Assembly: GCF_001399455.2 (NCBI RefSeq)
Contig: NZ_LLEI02000020.1
Location: 23,559-87,558 of the forward strand
Length of the DNA stretch: 64,000 bases
Origin: Vibrio bivalvicida
GTDB taxonomy: Bacteria; Pseudomonadota; Gammaproteobacteria; Enterobacterales; Vibrionaceae
Reading direction: 5' to 3'
The stretch's first letter is position 1; each line of letters opens with the position of its first letter. Below, in pieces: positions 57,683 through 64,000 of this stretch. Both the position numbers and the translations under genes were made by a program. The notes under the pieces are model-generated. The model saw nothing but the letters and a program-made list of their open reading frames with translations, made no database searches and was not told the DNA's origin.

Positions 57683-57730
57683 AGTTCTCCAGTTCTCCAG
57701 TTCTCCAGTTCTCCAGTTCTCCAGTTCTCC
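57683..57730. repeat. octanucleotide tandem repeat AGTTCTCC
   Basis: Six perfect copies of AGTTCTCC. The phase-shifted unit of the repeat at 25773 is AGTTTTCT, so both follow AGTTYTCY. Located between rplS and yacG; the rest of the 57541-57742 stretch shows nothing else recognisable. Confidence 0.95.
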
Positions 57731-57742
57731 AAAAAACAAAAA

Positions 57743-57767
57743 AGCCGATGCTCTAATCACATCAGCT
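57743..57767 (-). terminator. terminator of the pil-coaE-zapD-yacG transcript
   Basis: On the minus strand AGCTGATG pairs with CATCGGCT (one wobble), followed by TTTTTTG and a further T-run. Confidence 0.75.
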
Positions 57768-57810
57768 TCTCTTTAATCCCGTAGCGCAGCGTTCTCGCTT
57801 CTCGAATCTA

Positions 57811-58005
57811 TTAGTACTGATCTTCCGACCATCCGTCTGCATCAGACATATCTGGTGCACCAGGGATAGTGTTCTCTTCATCAGCCCACTCACCGAAATC
57901 AATCATCTGACATTGCTTACTGCAAAACGGGCGGAAAGGGCTCTGCTCGCCCCATTTAACGTCTTGACCGCATTGAGGGCAAGGGACGATGGTAATCTTA
58001 GACAT
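57811..58005 (-). CDS. yacG: DNA gyrase inhibitor YacG
   Basis: 64 residues. A four-Cys zinc finger, [10 protein letters not shown] and [11 protein letters not shown], then an acidic tail. In E. coli it binds GyrB and inhibits DNA gyrase. Follows zapD, as in E. coli. Confidence 0.93.
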   Translation of the reverse strand: MSKITIVPCPQCGQDVKWGEQSPFRPFCSKQCQMIDFGEWADEENTIPGAPDMSDADGWSEDQY

Positions 58006-58067
58006 GGTGTTTCTCTGAACTTAAACAAAGGTGTGGGCTTAGTATAGCTTGAATATGAAATATGTTG

Positions 58068-58811
58068 TTAGCTACACACGGCGAGTTTGAACTCAACGTT
58101 AGCTACTGATGCTTGACCGGATTCAAACTCAATGAACTTTATAGCGAAGCGGTTCTTATGCCCAGAAATCATAGGGTAGACACCAAAGTGCATTGGGATT
58201 TCTAAGCGGAGAATATTGGCTTCATCTGCATCACTTTGATAGAAGCCAGAGTTGGCTTGAATTACGCGGAAGTGACCCGTTTCACGCGTGAGCTTAAGCC
58301 AGAGTTTAAGGGCTTCAGCAAGTGGTCTTAGGGTTGAAAGCCACTGGGATGCATCGGATTTTTTATTTTCAAGTGGCAGGTGAAGCCAGTGATGAAGTGC
58401 TGGCAGATCAAAGCAACATGAACCTCCTGGGAGATTGAAACGTTGTCGGATAGCACTTAGGAACCTGTCTTCCTTAAGACTTTGTCCGAAACGCTCTGCA
58501 CCCATTAGGTCACTGTGTACAGCATCGACTTCATTTAAGATATTTTGCAGCATATCTTGATCAACTCCCTCGACATTGAGCCATGAGCGATATGTTAATC
58601 TTTGCTTTTCAATATCTTTAGCCAGCTCACTTTTAAGTTGGATTTGTTCGAAAATCTCTAACAGATCGAATAAGGAGCGGTAGAAAATCAGGTGCTGCGT
58701 ATCATCACTAAACTGAGCAGCAACATCCAGTTGGTTCAGCAAGGCTTCAACGCGGAGGTAGATGCGAGTTTTCTCGTTTAGTGGATGTTCAAAATAATGC
58801 GTGGTCATCAA
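58068..58811 (-). CDS. zapD: cell division protein ZapD
   Basis: 247 residues, alpha-helical N-terminus and beta C-terminus. Motifs [15 protein letters not shown] and [22 protein letters not shown] match ZapD (YacF), which bundles FtsZ. Between coaE and yacG. Confidence 0.93.
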   Translation of the reverse strand: MMTTHYFEHPLNEKTRIYLRVEALLNQLDVAAQFSDDTQHLIFYRSLFDLLEIFEQIQLKSELAKDIEKQRLTYRSWLNVEGVDQDMLQNILNEVDAVHSDLMGAERFGQSLKEDRFLSAIRQRFNLPGGSCCFDLPALHHWLHLPLENKKSDASQWLSTLRPLAEALKLWLKLTRETGHFRVIQANSGFYQSDADEANILRLEIPMHFGVYPMISGHKNRFAIKFIEFESGQASVANVEFKLAVCS

Positions 58812-58842
58812 TATGCAGCTCTGTATTTTTCAATCTTTATTC

Positions 58843-59451
58843 TCACCGATTTTCCCTACCGATTTCTAGGAACTTTTTATGTAATTCTGTGATTTGAGAC
58901 AAAAGTTTTTGGTTTTCTGTATTATTTTTAATCACATAATCCGCAATGGCTAATCTCTGCTCTCGTGATGCTTGAGAAGAGAGAATCGCTTTGGCTTGCG
59001 CTGCGTCTACATGGTCGCGTTCTATCGTACGTTGAATTTGAGTTTTTTCATCCACATCGACGACGAGTACCTTATCTGCAAGAGATTGTAGGTTGTTTTC
59101 AACCATCAAAGGTATGACTAATAAAGCATAGTCCGATTTAACTTCAGCAAGTTGAGTCATCATCTCGGTTCTAATCATCGGATGAAGCAAGTGGTTTAGC
59201 CACTTTTTTTGGCTCGGGTTACTAAAGATAATTTTTCTAAGCTTAGCGCGATCTAGCGTGCCGTCTTGTTGGATGACACTGTCTCCAAAGTGCTGTTCAA
59301 TGGCTTTTAAGCCTTGGCTCTCGGGTTCAACAACTTGCCTAGCCACGATGTCTGCATCCACAATTTCAATGCCAAAATTCTGATGGAACAGGTCTGCAAC
59401 GGTTGTTTTACCACTGGCAATCCCCCCCGTTATACCAATAACTAGAGTCAT
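58843..59451 (-). CDS. coaE: dephospho-CoA kinase
   Basis: 202 residues. P-loop GITGGIASGKTT, DADIVARQVV and a C-terminal helix. Last step of CoA synthesis. It follows the prepilin peptidase gene by one base. Confidence 0.95.
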   Translation of the reverse strand: MTLVIGITGGIASGKTTVADLFHQNFGIEIVDADIVARQVVEPESQGLKAIEQHFGDSVIQQDGTLDRAKLRKIIFSNPSQKKWLNHLLHPMIRTEMMTQLAEVKSDYALLVIPLMVENNLQSLADKVLVVDVDEKTQIQRTIERDHVDAAQAKAILSSQASREQRLAIADYVIKNNTENQKLLSQITELHKKFLEIGRENR

Positions 59452-59452
59452 G

Positions 59453-60322
59453 TTAGATTCCTAGAAAATTGCTGAAATACCAGTTGAGGATGTCATTTCC
59501 CCACATCATGCTTAACCAGCCTGCAATGGCTAAATACGGACCAAAGGGAAAGGCTTTGTCTATCCCTTGGCTTTTCAGTTTTAGTTGGATTAAACCAAAG
59601 ACTAAACCGACCAGTGATGAGAGGAGGATGATCATTGGTAAATACTGCCAACCCAGCCAAGCCCCTAACGCCGCAAGCAGTTTAAAGTCGCCATAACCCA
59701 TACCTTCTTTGCCTGTTGCAAGTTTAAAAAGCCAGTACACAGACCATAGGGCGAGATAGCCTGCCATTGCACCAATGACCGAATCTTGCAGCGAGACCGG
59801 GCTTATTTGAAATAGAGCAAGTGCGACTCCCGCCCATGTCAGAGGTAGTGTCAGTTGATCCGGCAGTAACATGGTATCGAGGTCGATGAAGGTGGCGGCG
59901 ATGAGAGTAAAGGTGAAAAATAGGAGTGCAATTGCGAAATAGCTGAACTCAAATTGATAAGCAATAGCAAAACAGAGCCCAGCACTCAGAAGTTCGACTA
60001 GCGGGTAACGAGCACTGATCTTGTTGCTGCATTGACGACATTTCCCCTTGAGAATTAGCCAGCTTAGAACCGGAATATTGTCGATAATTCGAATAGGAGC
60101 CTTGCATTTCGGGCAGGTTGAATTTGGCACGCTAAGGTTATACGTCCCTTGTGGCGGTGTAATTTGGTATTCAGGGAAGCTATCCGCACATTCTGCTCGC
60201 CATTCGCGTTCCATGATCACGGGAAGGCGATGGATCACAACATTCAAAAAGCTGCCTACGATAAGACCGAAAAGCGTTGCTAATATAGGAAAAAGCCAAG
60301 GGTAGTAATGAAAAATGTCCAT
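59453..60322 (-). CDS. pilD: type IV prepilin peptidase/methyltransferase PilD
   Basis: 289 residues, about seven membrane helices. The cytoplasmic zinc domain has CPKC and CRQC. Catalytic aspartates are in [11 protein letters not shown] and GYGDFKLL. Cleaves and N-methylates type IV pilins and usually type II secretion pseudopilins. Confidence 0.95.
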   Translation of the reverse strand: MDIFHYYPWLFPILATLFGLIVGSFLNVVIHRLPVIMEREWRAECADSFPEYQITPPQGTYNLSVPNSTCPKCKAPIRIIDNIPVLSWLILKGKCRQCSNKISARYPLVELLSAGLCFAIAYQFEFSYFAIALLFFTFTLIAATFIDLDTMLLPDQLTLPLTWAGVALALFQISPVSLQDSVIGAMAGYLALWSVYWLFKLATGKEGMGYGDFKLLAALGAWLGWQYLPMIILLSSLVGLVFGLIQLKLKSQGIDKAFPFGPYLAIAGWLSMMWGNDILNWYFSNFLGI

Positions 60323-60380
60323 AAAATAGGTGCAGCTCTTAGGTTTAAAGCATTCAGTTCAAAGAGGTTAACTCTGTATC

Positions 60381-61607
60381 TTATCCTATGACACTCATCA
60401 AATTAAAGATAGGTAAATACATCGCGACAACGAGACCGCCGACAACCACGCCGAGAAAAATGATTAATATCGGTTCGAGGATCCGACCTAGATTATCTAC
60501 GGTGTTATCGATTTCAAACTCGTAAACATCAGCAATTCTGTGCAGCATTTCGCCTAACCGTCCTGATTCTTCACCTATCATCACCATCTGTAGAACCATC
60601 TCAGGAAAGCAGTGAGTATGGCGCAGCGCAACGTAGAGCGGCATTCCTGTTGTGGTATCGAGTAACACCCTCTCTAAAGCATTTTGATAGTGCTTGCATT
60701 GTGCGGTTTTTGCCGATGCTTTTAACCCTGCCAGTATTGGTATACCTGCGTTAAAACTTGTTGCTAGTGTACGGCTAAATTTTGCTATTGAAGCTTTGAT
60801 GATTATTTTGCCAATAACAGGGGCTTTAAGTGTTAAACGACTCAGGATTAACTGAGCTCGACGCGACTTTCTTAAGACAACTCTGAGCATATAAAATATT
60901 ACTGCGAGAAGCATTAGTCCCATTCCTGTATATGCTTGGGCAAAGTCAGATAGGAGCAACACTTGTTGGGTGAACCAAGGTAGTTGTGCACCAAAGCCAT
61001 TAAACATACCTTTAAACTGCGGAATCACCTTAGTGAGCATCAGGTAGGCAACGGATAAAGCAGTCAAAATAACCATCGTTGGGTAGATGAGTGCTTTGAC
61101 AACTTTAGCACTGAGTTGCTCAGATTTTTCTCTGTAGTTGGCGATTCGCGCAAACACTTCGGCCAGGTTACCGGATTGCTCACCCGTTGCGACTAGGTCG
61201 ACATAAAGTGAGTCGAACAGGGGATTTGCACTACGTAAGCTTTCAGATAAGGGATGCCCAGATTCTATCTGCTTAGTGATGTGACTCAGGACTGATCTCA
61301 TCTCGGCTTTAGAGTGCCCCTTAGTGATGATGTTTAATGCTTGAATAATAGGAATTCCTGTCGCAAGCATGGTGCTTAATTGTCTGGTTAATAAGGTAAT
61401 GTCTTTTCTGTTTATCTTTTGCGTAAGACGAGTCAATACAGAAAGCGAACGCCTTTTTAGTGTTTTCAGGCGAATTGATTGTTCACTAAGCCGCTCTCTA
61501 ACTTCGTGATCGTTTAAAGCAAGTGTGTAACCAGAGACGAGTTTGCCTTTGTGATTAACCCCTTTCCAGCGGTAGCGCTTAAGTTGATTGCGAGAGTGCG
61601 GTTTCAT
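60381..61607 (-). CDS. pilC: type IV pilus inner-membrane platform protein PilC
   Basis: 408 residues. Two GspF domains (about 70-195 and 275-395, with [21 protein letters not shown] and [21 protein letters not shown]) and three membrane helices. Anchors pilus assembly. Abuts pilB. Confidence 0.95.
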   Translation of the reverse strand: MKPHSRNQLKRYRWKGVNHKGKLVSGYTLALNDHEVRERLSEQSIRLKTLKRRSLSVLTRLTQKINRKDITLLTRQLSTMLATGIPIIQALNIITKGHSKAEMRSVLSHITKQIESGHPLSESLRSANPLFDSLYVDLVATGEQSGNLAEVFARIANYREKSEQLSAKVVKALIYPTMVILTALSVAYLMLTKVIPQFKGMFNGFGAQLPWFTQQVLLLSDFAQAYTGMGLMLLAVIFYMLRVVLRKSRRAQLILSRLTLKAPVIGKIIIKASIAKFSRTLATSFNAGIPILAGLKASAKTAQCKHYQNALERVLLDTTTGMPLYVALRHTHCFPEMVLQMVMIGEESGRLGEMLHRIADVYEFEIDNTVDNLGRILEPILIIFLGVVVGGLVVAMYLPIFNLMSVIG

Positions 61608-63308
61608 CTAGTCTACCGATAAGTAGAGCACGCGTTGCAGCTCTTGATAGCTAGTGATGCCGGCGAGTAGTTTTTCAATTCCGGCTTCTTTTAAGGTTTG
61701 CATCCCACGTTTTTTGGCAGCATCTTCGATGGTTTTGGCATTTGCGTCTTGATTAATGAGTTGTAGCAAGGTGTTGTCTATGTCCATCACTTCATAAATA
61801 CCGGTTCGACCTGAATAACCTTGATTGCACTCACTGCACCCTTGTTCATTGGCTGTAAATACTTCACTTTGTACCGCGATACCTAACTGCTGACACAGCG
61901 CGCTAGGTAAGGCGTGTTCAATCTTGCAGTGCCGACATAGTTTTCTTGCTAGACGCTGAGCAATGACTAAGCTGAGAGAGGAAGAGATATTGAATGGGGA
62001 TATACCCATATGCTGTAAGCGGATGATGCTTTCTGCGGCAGAGTTAGTATGTAAAGTTGAAAGTACTAAATGACCTGTTTGTGCTGCTTTAACTGCAATT
62101 TCAGCGGTTTCAAGATCTCGTATTTCACCGACCATGACAATATCTGGGTCTTGGCGCAGAAAAGCTCTAAGTGCTTGCGCAAAGTCTAGGCCAATTTTAG
62201 GATTGATTTGAACTTGATTGATTCCCACTAGATTAATCTCGACAGGATCTTCAGCCGTTGCAATGTTGACGAGGGGGGTATTGAGAAGCTTTAGCCCTGC
62301 GTAGAGTGAAACCGTTTTGCCACTTCCAGTTGGGCCTGTCATTAATATCATCCCCTGTGGTTTAGCAAGCGCCTGATGGTATAAGGCTTGCTGCTGTTGA
62401 TTGTAGCCAAGGACGTCGATATCTAATTCGGCATTGCTGCTATCGAGTAGACGTAGAACGATTTTCTCCCCCCATAATGTCGGAAGTGTTGAGATACGGA
62501 TATCGACAGCGGTATCAGGGCTTAGCTGCAATTTGATTCGGCCATCTTGCGGTAGGCGTCGCTCTGCAATATCCAGTTTTGCGATGATTTTTAATCGAGC
62601 TGAAAGGCGACGGCTTAGTGTATGACTTGGCTGTTGAGTCTCAATTAAGATGCCATCACAACGAAATCGCACACGGTAAGAGGCTTCATAAGGTTCAAAG
62701 TGTATGTCTGAAGCGCGCTTTCTGATCGCATCAAGCAAGATCTGGTTTATATAGCGACTGACGGGGGAGTTGTCAGTGTTTAGGTTTTCAGTCTTGCTTA
62801 GTTCGTCGTCAGACAATTCAACTAGGCTGGCAAGCTCTTGCTCATTAATCTCTTTGGTATGACTTGAGACCTCACCGGATATTACCGTGCCATATAGATG
62901 ACGAATTGCCCCCTTGAGTTGCTTGATATCTGCCAGCACCAGTTCTATTTGTTTTCCGGTCGCAAAGCGAAATTCCTCTTCGAGCGCTGCATTAGTTGGA
63001 TCAGCAACTGCAACGAGCAGTTGGTGCTTACTTTGCCGAAGCGGAACCGCACAATAGCGGTGAGTGAGTTCACGTAAGCCGAGCTTGTTGCACACAGCTT
63101 GATAGTCATAGTTAGCGAAATCGATAACGGGTAAGGCAAATATTTTCGAAAGGTGAGAGAGCAGTTGTGTGGGCGTTAACCAACCTAGCTCCAACAATAC
63201 TTCAGGGGCCGTTTGACCTGAAACATTAAGCCGTTCATCCAGCAAAGCTTTCTGAGTAGTATCAAGAAGCTCTGCTTGGCGCAAGATAGCGGGAAGGTTG
63301 GTTTGCAT
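61608..63308 (-). CDS. pilB: type IV pilus assembly ATPase PilB
   Basis: 566 residues from ATG 63308, six bases after the pilA stop; a longer frame overlaps pilA. N-terminal MshEN-like domain (about 10-150), then the ATPase with Walker A MTGPTGSGKTVSL, Asp box, Walker B-like LRQDPDIVMVGEIRDLETAE, and a four-Cys zinc site (CRHC, CSEC). Drives pilus extension. Confidence 0.95.
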   Translation of the reverse strand: MQTNLPAILRQAELLDTTQKALLDERLNVSGQTAPEVLLELGWLTPTQLLSHLSKIFALPVIDFANYDYQAVCNKLGLRELTHRYCAVPLRQSKHQLLVAVADPTNAALEEEFRFATGKQIELVLADIKQLKGAIRHLYGTVISGEVSSHTKEINEQELASLVELSDDELSKTENLNTDNSPVSRYINQILLDAIRKRASDIHFEPYEASYRVRFRCDGILIETQQPSHTLSRRLSARLKIIAKLDIAERRLPQDGRIKLQLSPDTAVDIRISTLPTLWGEKIVLRLLDSSNAELDIDVLGYNQQQQALYHQALAKPQGMILMTGPTGSGKTVSLYAGLKLLNTPLVNIATAEDPVEINLVGINQVQINPKIGLDFAQALRAFLRQDPDIVMVGEIRDLETAEIAVKAAQTGHLVLSTLHTNSAAESIIRLQHMGISPFNISSSLSLVIAQRLARKLCRHCKIEHALPSALCQQLGIAVQSEVFTANEQGCSECNQGYSGRTGIYEVMDIDNTLLQLINQDANAKTIEDAAKKRGMQTLKEAGIEKLLAGITSYQELQRVLYLSVD

Positions 63309-63313
63309 ATAGA

Positions 63314-63748
63314 TTATGAACAACCGTCTAAAGAAGGGACAGCTCCCGCTTTTGAACAAGACCAGCCTGTACTAGAGTTGCGAGAATAAGTAATGGTGTC
63401 GCTGCTTCCCATTGTGCTATCTAAGCCGAATGTAAATTTTAGCGTTGGTACGGCTGCAGAGCCGGTACCTGAAATTGTTGAAGCTATGGTTCCCAAATTA
63501 TTGGCACCACTATCAATACCTAAATTGGATAGGGTTGCAGCAGAAGTGGTGCCGTTTTCTTGATAGAAAACTTCAGCGGGTGTTATGAGGCTTTTTAACG
63601 TCGCTAGTGCTGAAGCTGCCTCAGATTTTCTAACATAGTCTTTGTAAGCAGGAATCGCCATAGAAGCCAGTACGCCAATGATTGCGACCACAATCATTAA
63701 TTCAATTAGAGTAAAGCCTCTTGTTTTGCGACCTTGTAAAGTTTGCAT
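63314..63748 (-). CDS. pilA: type IVa major pilin PilA
   Basis: 144 residues. Leader [11 protein letters not shown] is cut before Phe1; Glu5 is in [19 protein letters not shown]. The rest is a short beta domain, with a C-terminal pair of Cys (WSCSKAG...DGCS) forming a disulphide loop. It is first in pilABCD. GGAGAG precedes the start. Confidence 0.95.
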   Translation of the reverse strand: MQTLQGRKTRGFTLIELMIVVAIIGVLASMAIPAYKDYVRKSEAASALATLKSLITPAEVFYQENGTTSAATLSNLGIDSGANNLGTIASTISGTGSAAVPTLKFTFGLDSTMGSSDTITYSRNSSTGWSCSKAGAVPSLDGCS

Positions 63749-63833
63749 TGTTTCTCTCCGTGGGTAAAAGACTGAGTTAGGGAGAGAGTAGTGACGGAGT
63801 GTGTGGGCAGGAATTATCGCTGGCGTGGTTTCC

Positions 63834-63978
63834 GATCAATTTAGATAAAAATAGTACTTAGTTGCATATTGAATGCAAATTGATCCGAGGCAGGGCAAAA
63901 TTGAAGTCATTGAGACTATTCACATACAAAAATAGAGGCTTAAGCCTAATGCCGATCAGTTAAGCCTAAAATGATCGG
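63834..63978. promoter_or_regulatory. nested inverted repeats upstream of pilA
   Basis: GATCAATTT (63834-63842) faces AAATTGATC (63877-63885); inside it TTGCAT/ATGCAA (63862-63878) is a second dyad. Further out are a perfect 12-base palindrome AGGCTTAAGCCT (63936-63947), a direct repeat TTAAGCCTAA at 63940 and 63960 (20-base period), and CCGATCA/TGATCGG (63952-63978). No matching sigma-54 site was found. They may be regulatory sites for pilA or for a gene beyond the window. Confidence 0.4.
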
Positions 63979-64000
63979 TTGAACGATCCTCCAAAGACGT

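Noticed and set aside
63749..63900. Sigma-54 promoter for pilA, known in some pseudomonads
   Set aside because: No GG-N10-GC pattern with acceptable flanks was found in this segment.

Overview
The window is a stretch of Vibrio-like gammaproteobacterial chromosome. The evidence is gene content and order: the lptD-surA-pdxA-rsmA-apaG-apaH run, rpsU-yqeY-dnaG-rpoD next to an ileX-type tRNA, ftsB-ispD-ispF-truD-surE-pcm-nlpD-rpoS, ffh-rpsP-rimM-trmD-rplS, and pilA-pilB-pilC-pilD-coaE-zapD-yacG. A DUF3316-like gene and an OlsF-type ornithine lipid synthase also fit Vibrio. I cannot name the species from sequence alone.

Positions 1 to about 16750 are accessory and devoted to copper. The left part (about 1-3885) looks GC-richer than the rest and carries a leftward operon: Tat-exported multicopper oxidase copA, outer-membrane copB, and a periplasmic cupredoxin. 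A gene-poor AT-rich gap (3886-4455) follows. Then come rightward genes of Vibrio-like composition: two tiny Met/His-rich envelope proteins, a DUF3316-like secreted protein, a PII-like protein, the two-component pair cusR-cusS, a CopL-like Cys/His-rich protein, the RND efflux pump cusC-cusB-cusA (CusB carries two C-terminal CusF domains), a second cupredoxin, a c-type cytochrome and a CopG/DUF411 protein. Three ATGACA-N4-TGTCAT-type palindromes, each about 32 bases upstream of a likely -10 element, precede copA, the small membrane gene and the DUF3316-like gene. This suggests one CusR-controlled regulon across both halves. No copper P-type ATPase is present in the window.

Positions 16750-34930 return to chromosome backbone. 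They hold three copies of a palindromic repeat, an orphan TRAP binding protein, olsF, ispB, rplU-rpmA-obgE, yjjP-yjjB, folA, the lptD operon, djlA and a GAF/HD-GYP-like protein with altered metal-site residues. Positions 35009-45278 hold tRNA-Ile2, rpoD, dnaG, yqeY, rpsU, tsaD, a hydrolase, an unknown acidic secreted protein, plsY, folB, folK and uppP. Positions 45393-57384 hold cell division, isoprenoid, stress sigma factor, SRP and ribosomal operons. Positions 57385-64000 hold a repeat-rich intergenic region and the type IV pilus operon.

The most interesting leads are the shared CusR-type promoter geometry, the PII-like gene in the copper locus, the CusB-CusF-CusF fusion, the cupredoxin/cytochrome/CopG trio, the triple palindrome at 16885-17021, two related octanucleotide tandem repeats (25773 and 57683), and a GNRA-capped hairpin in the rpsP leader. 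No wholly new system could be demonstrated by reading alone.
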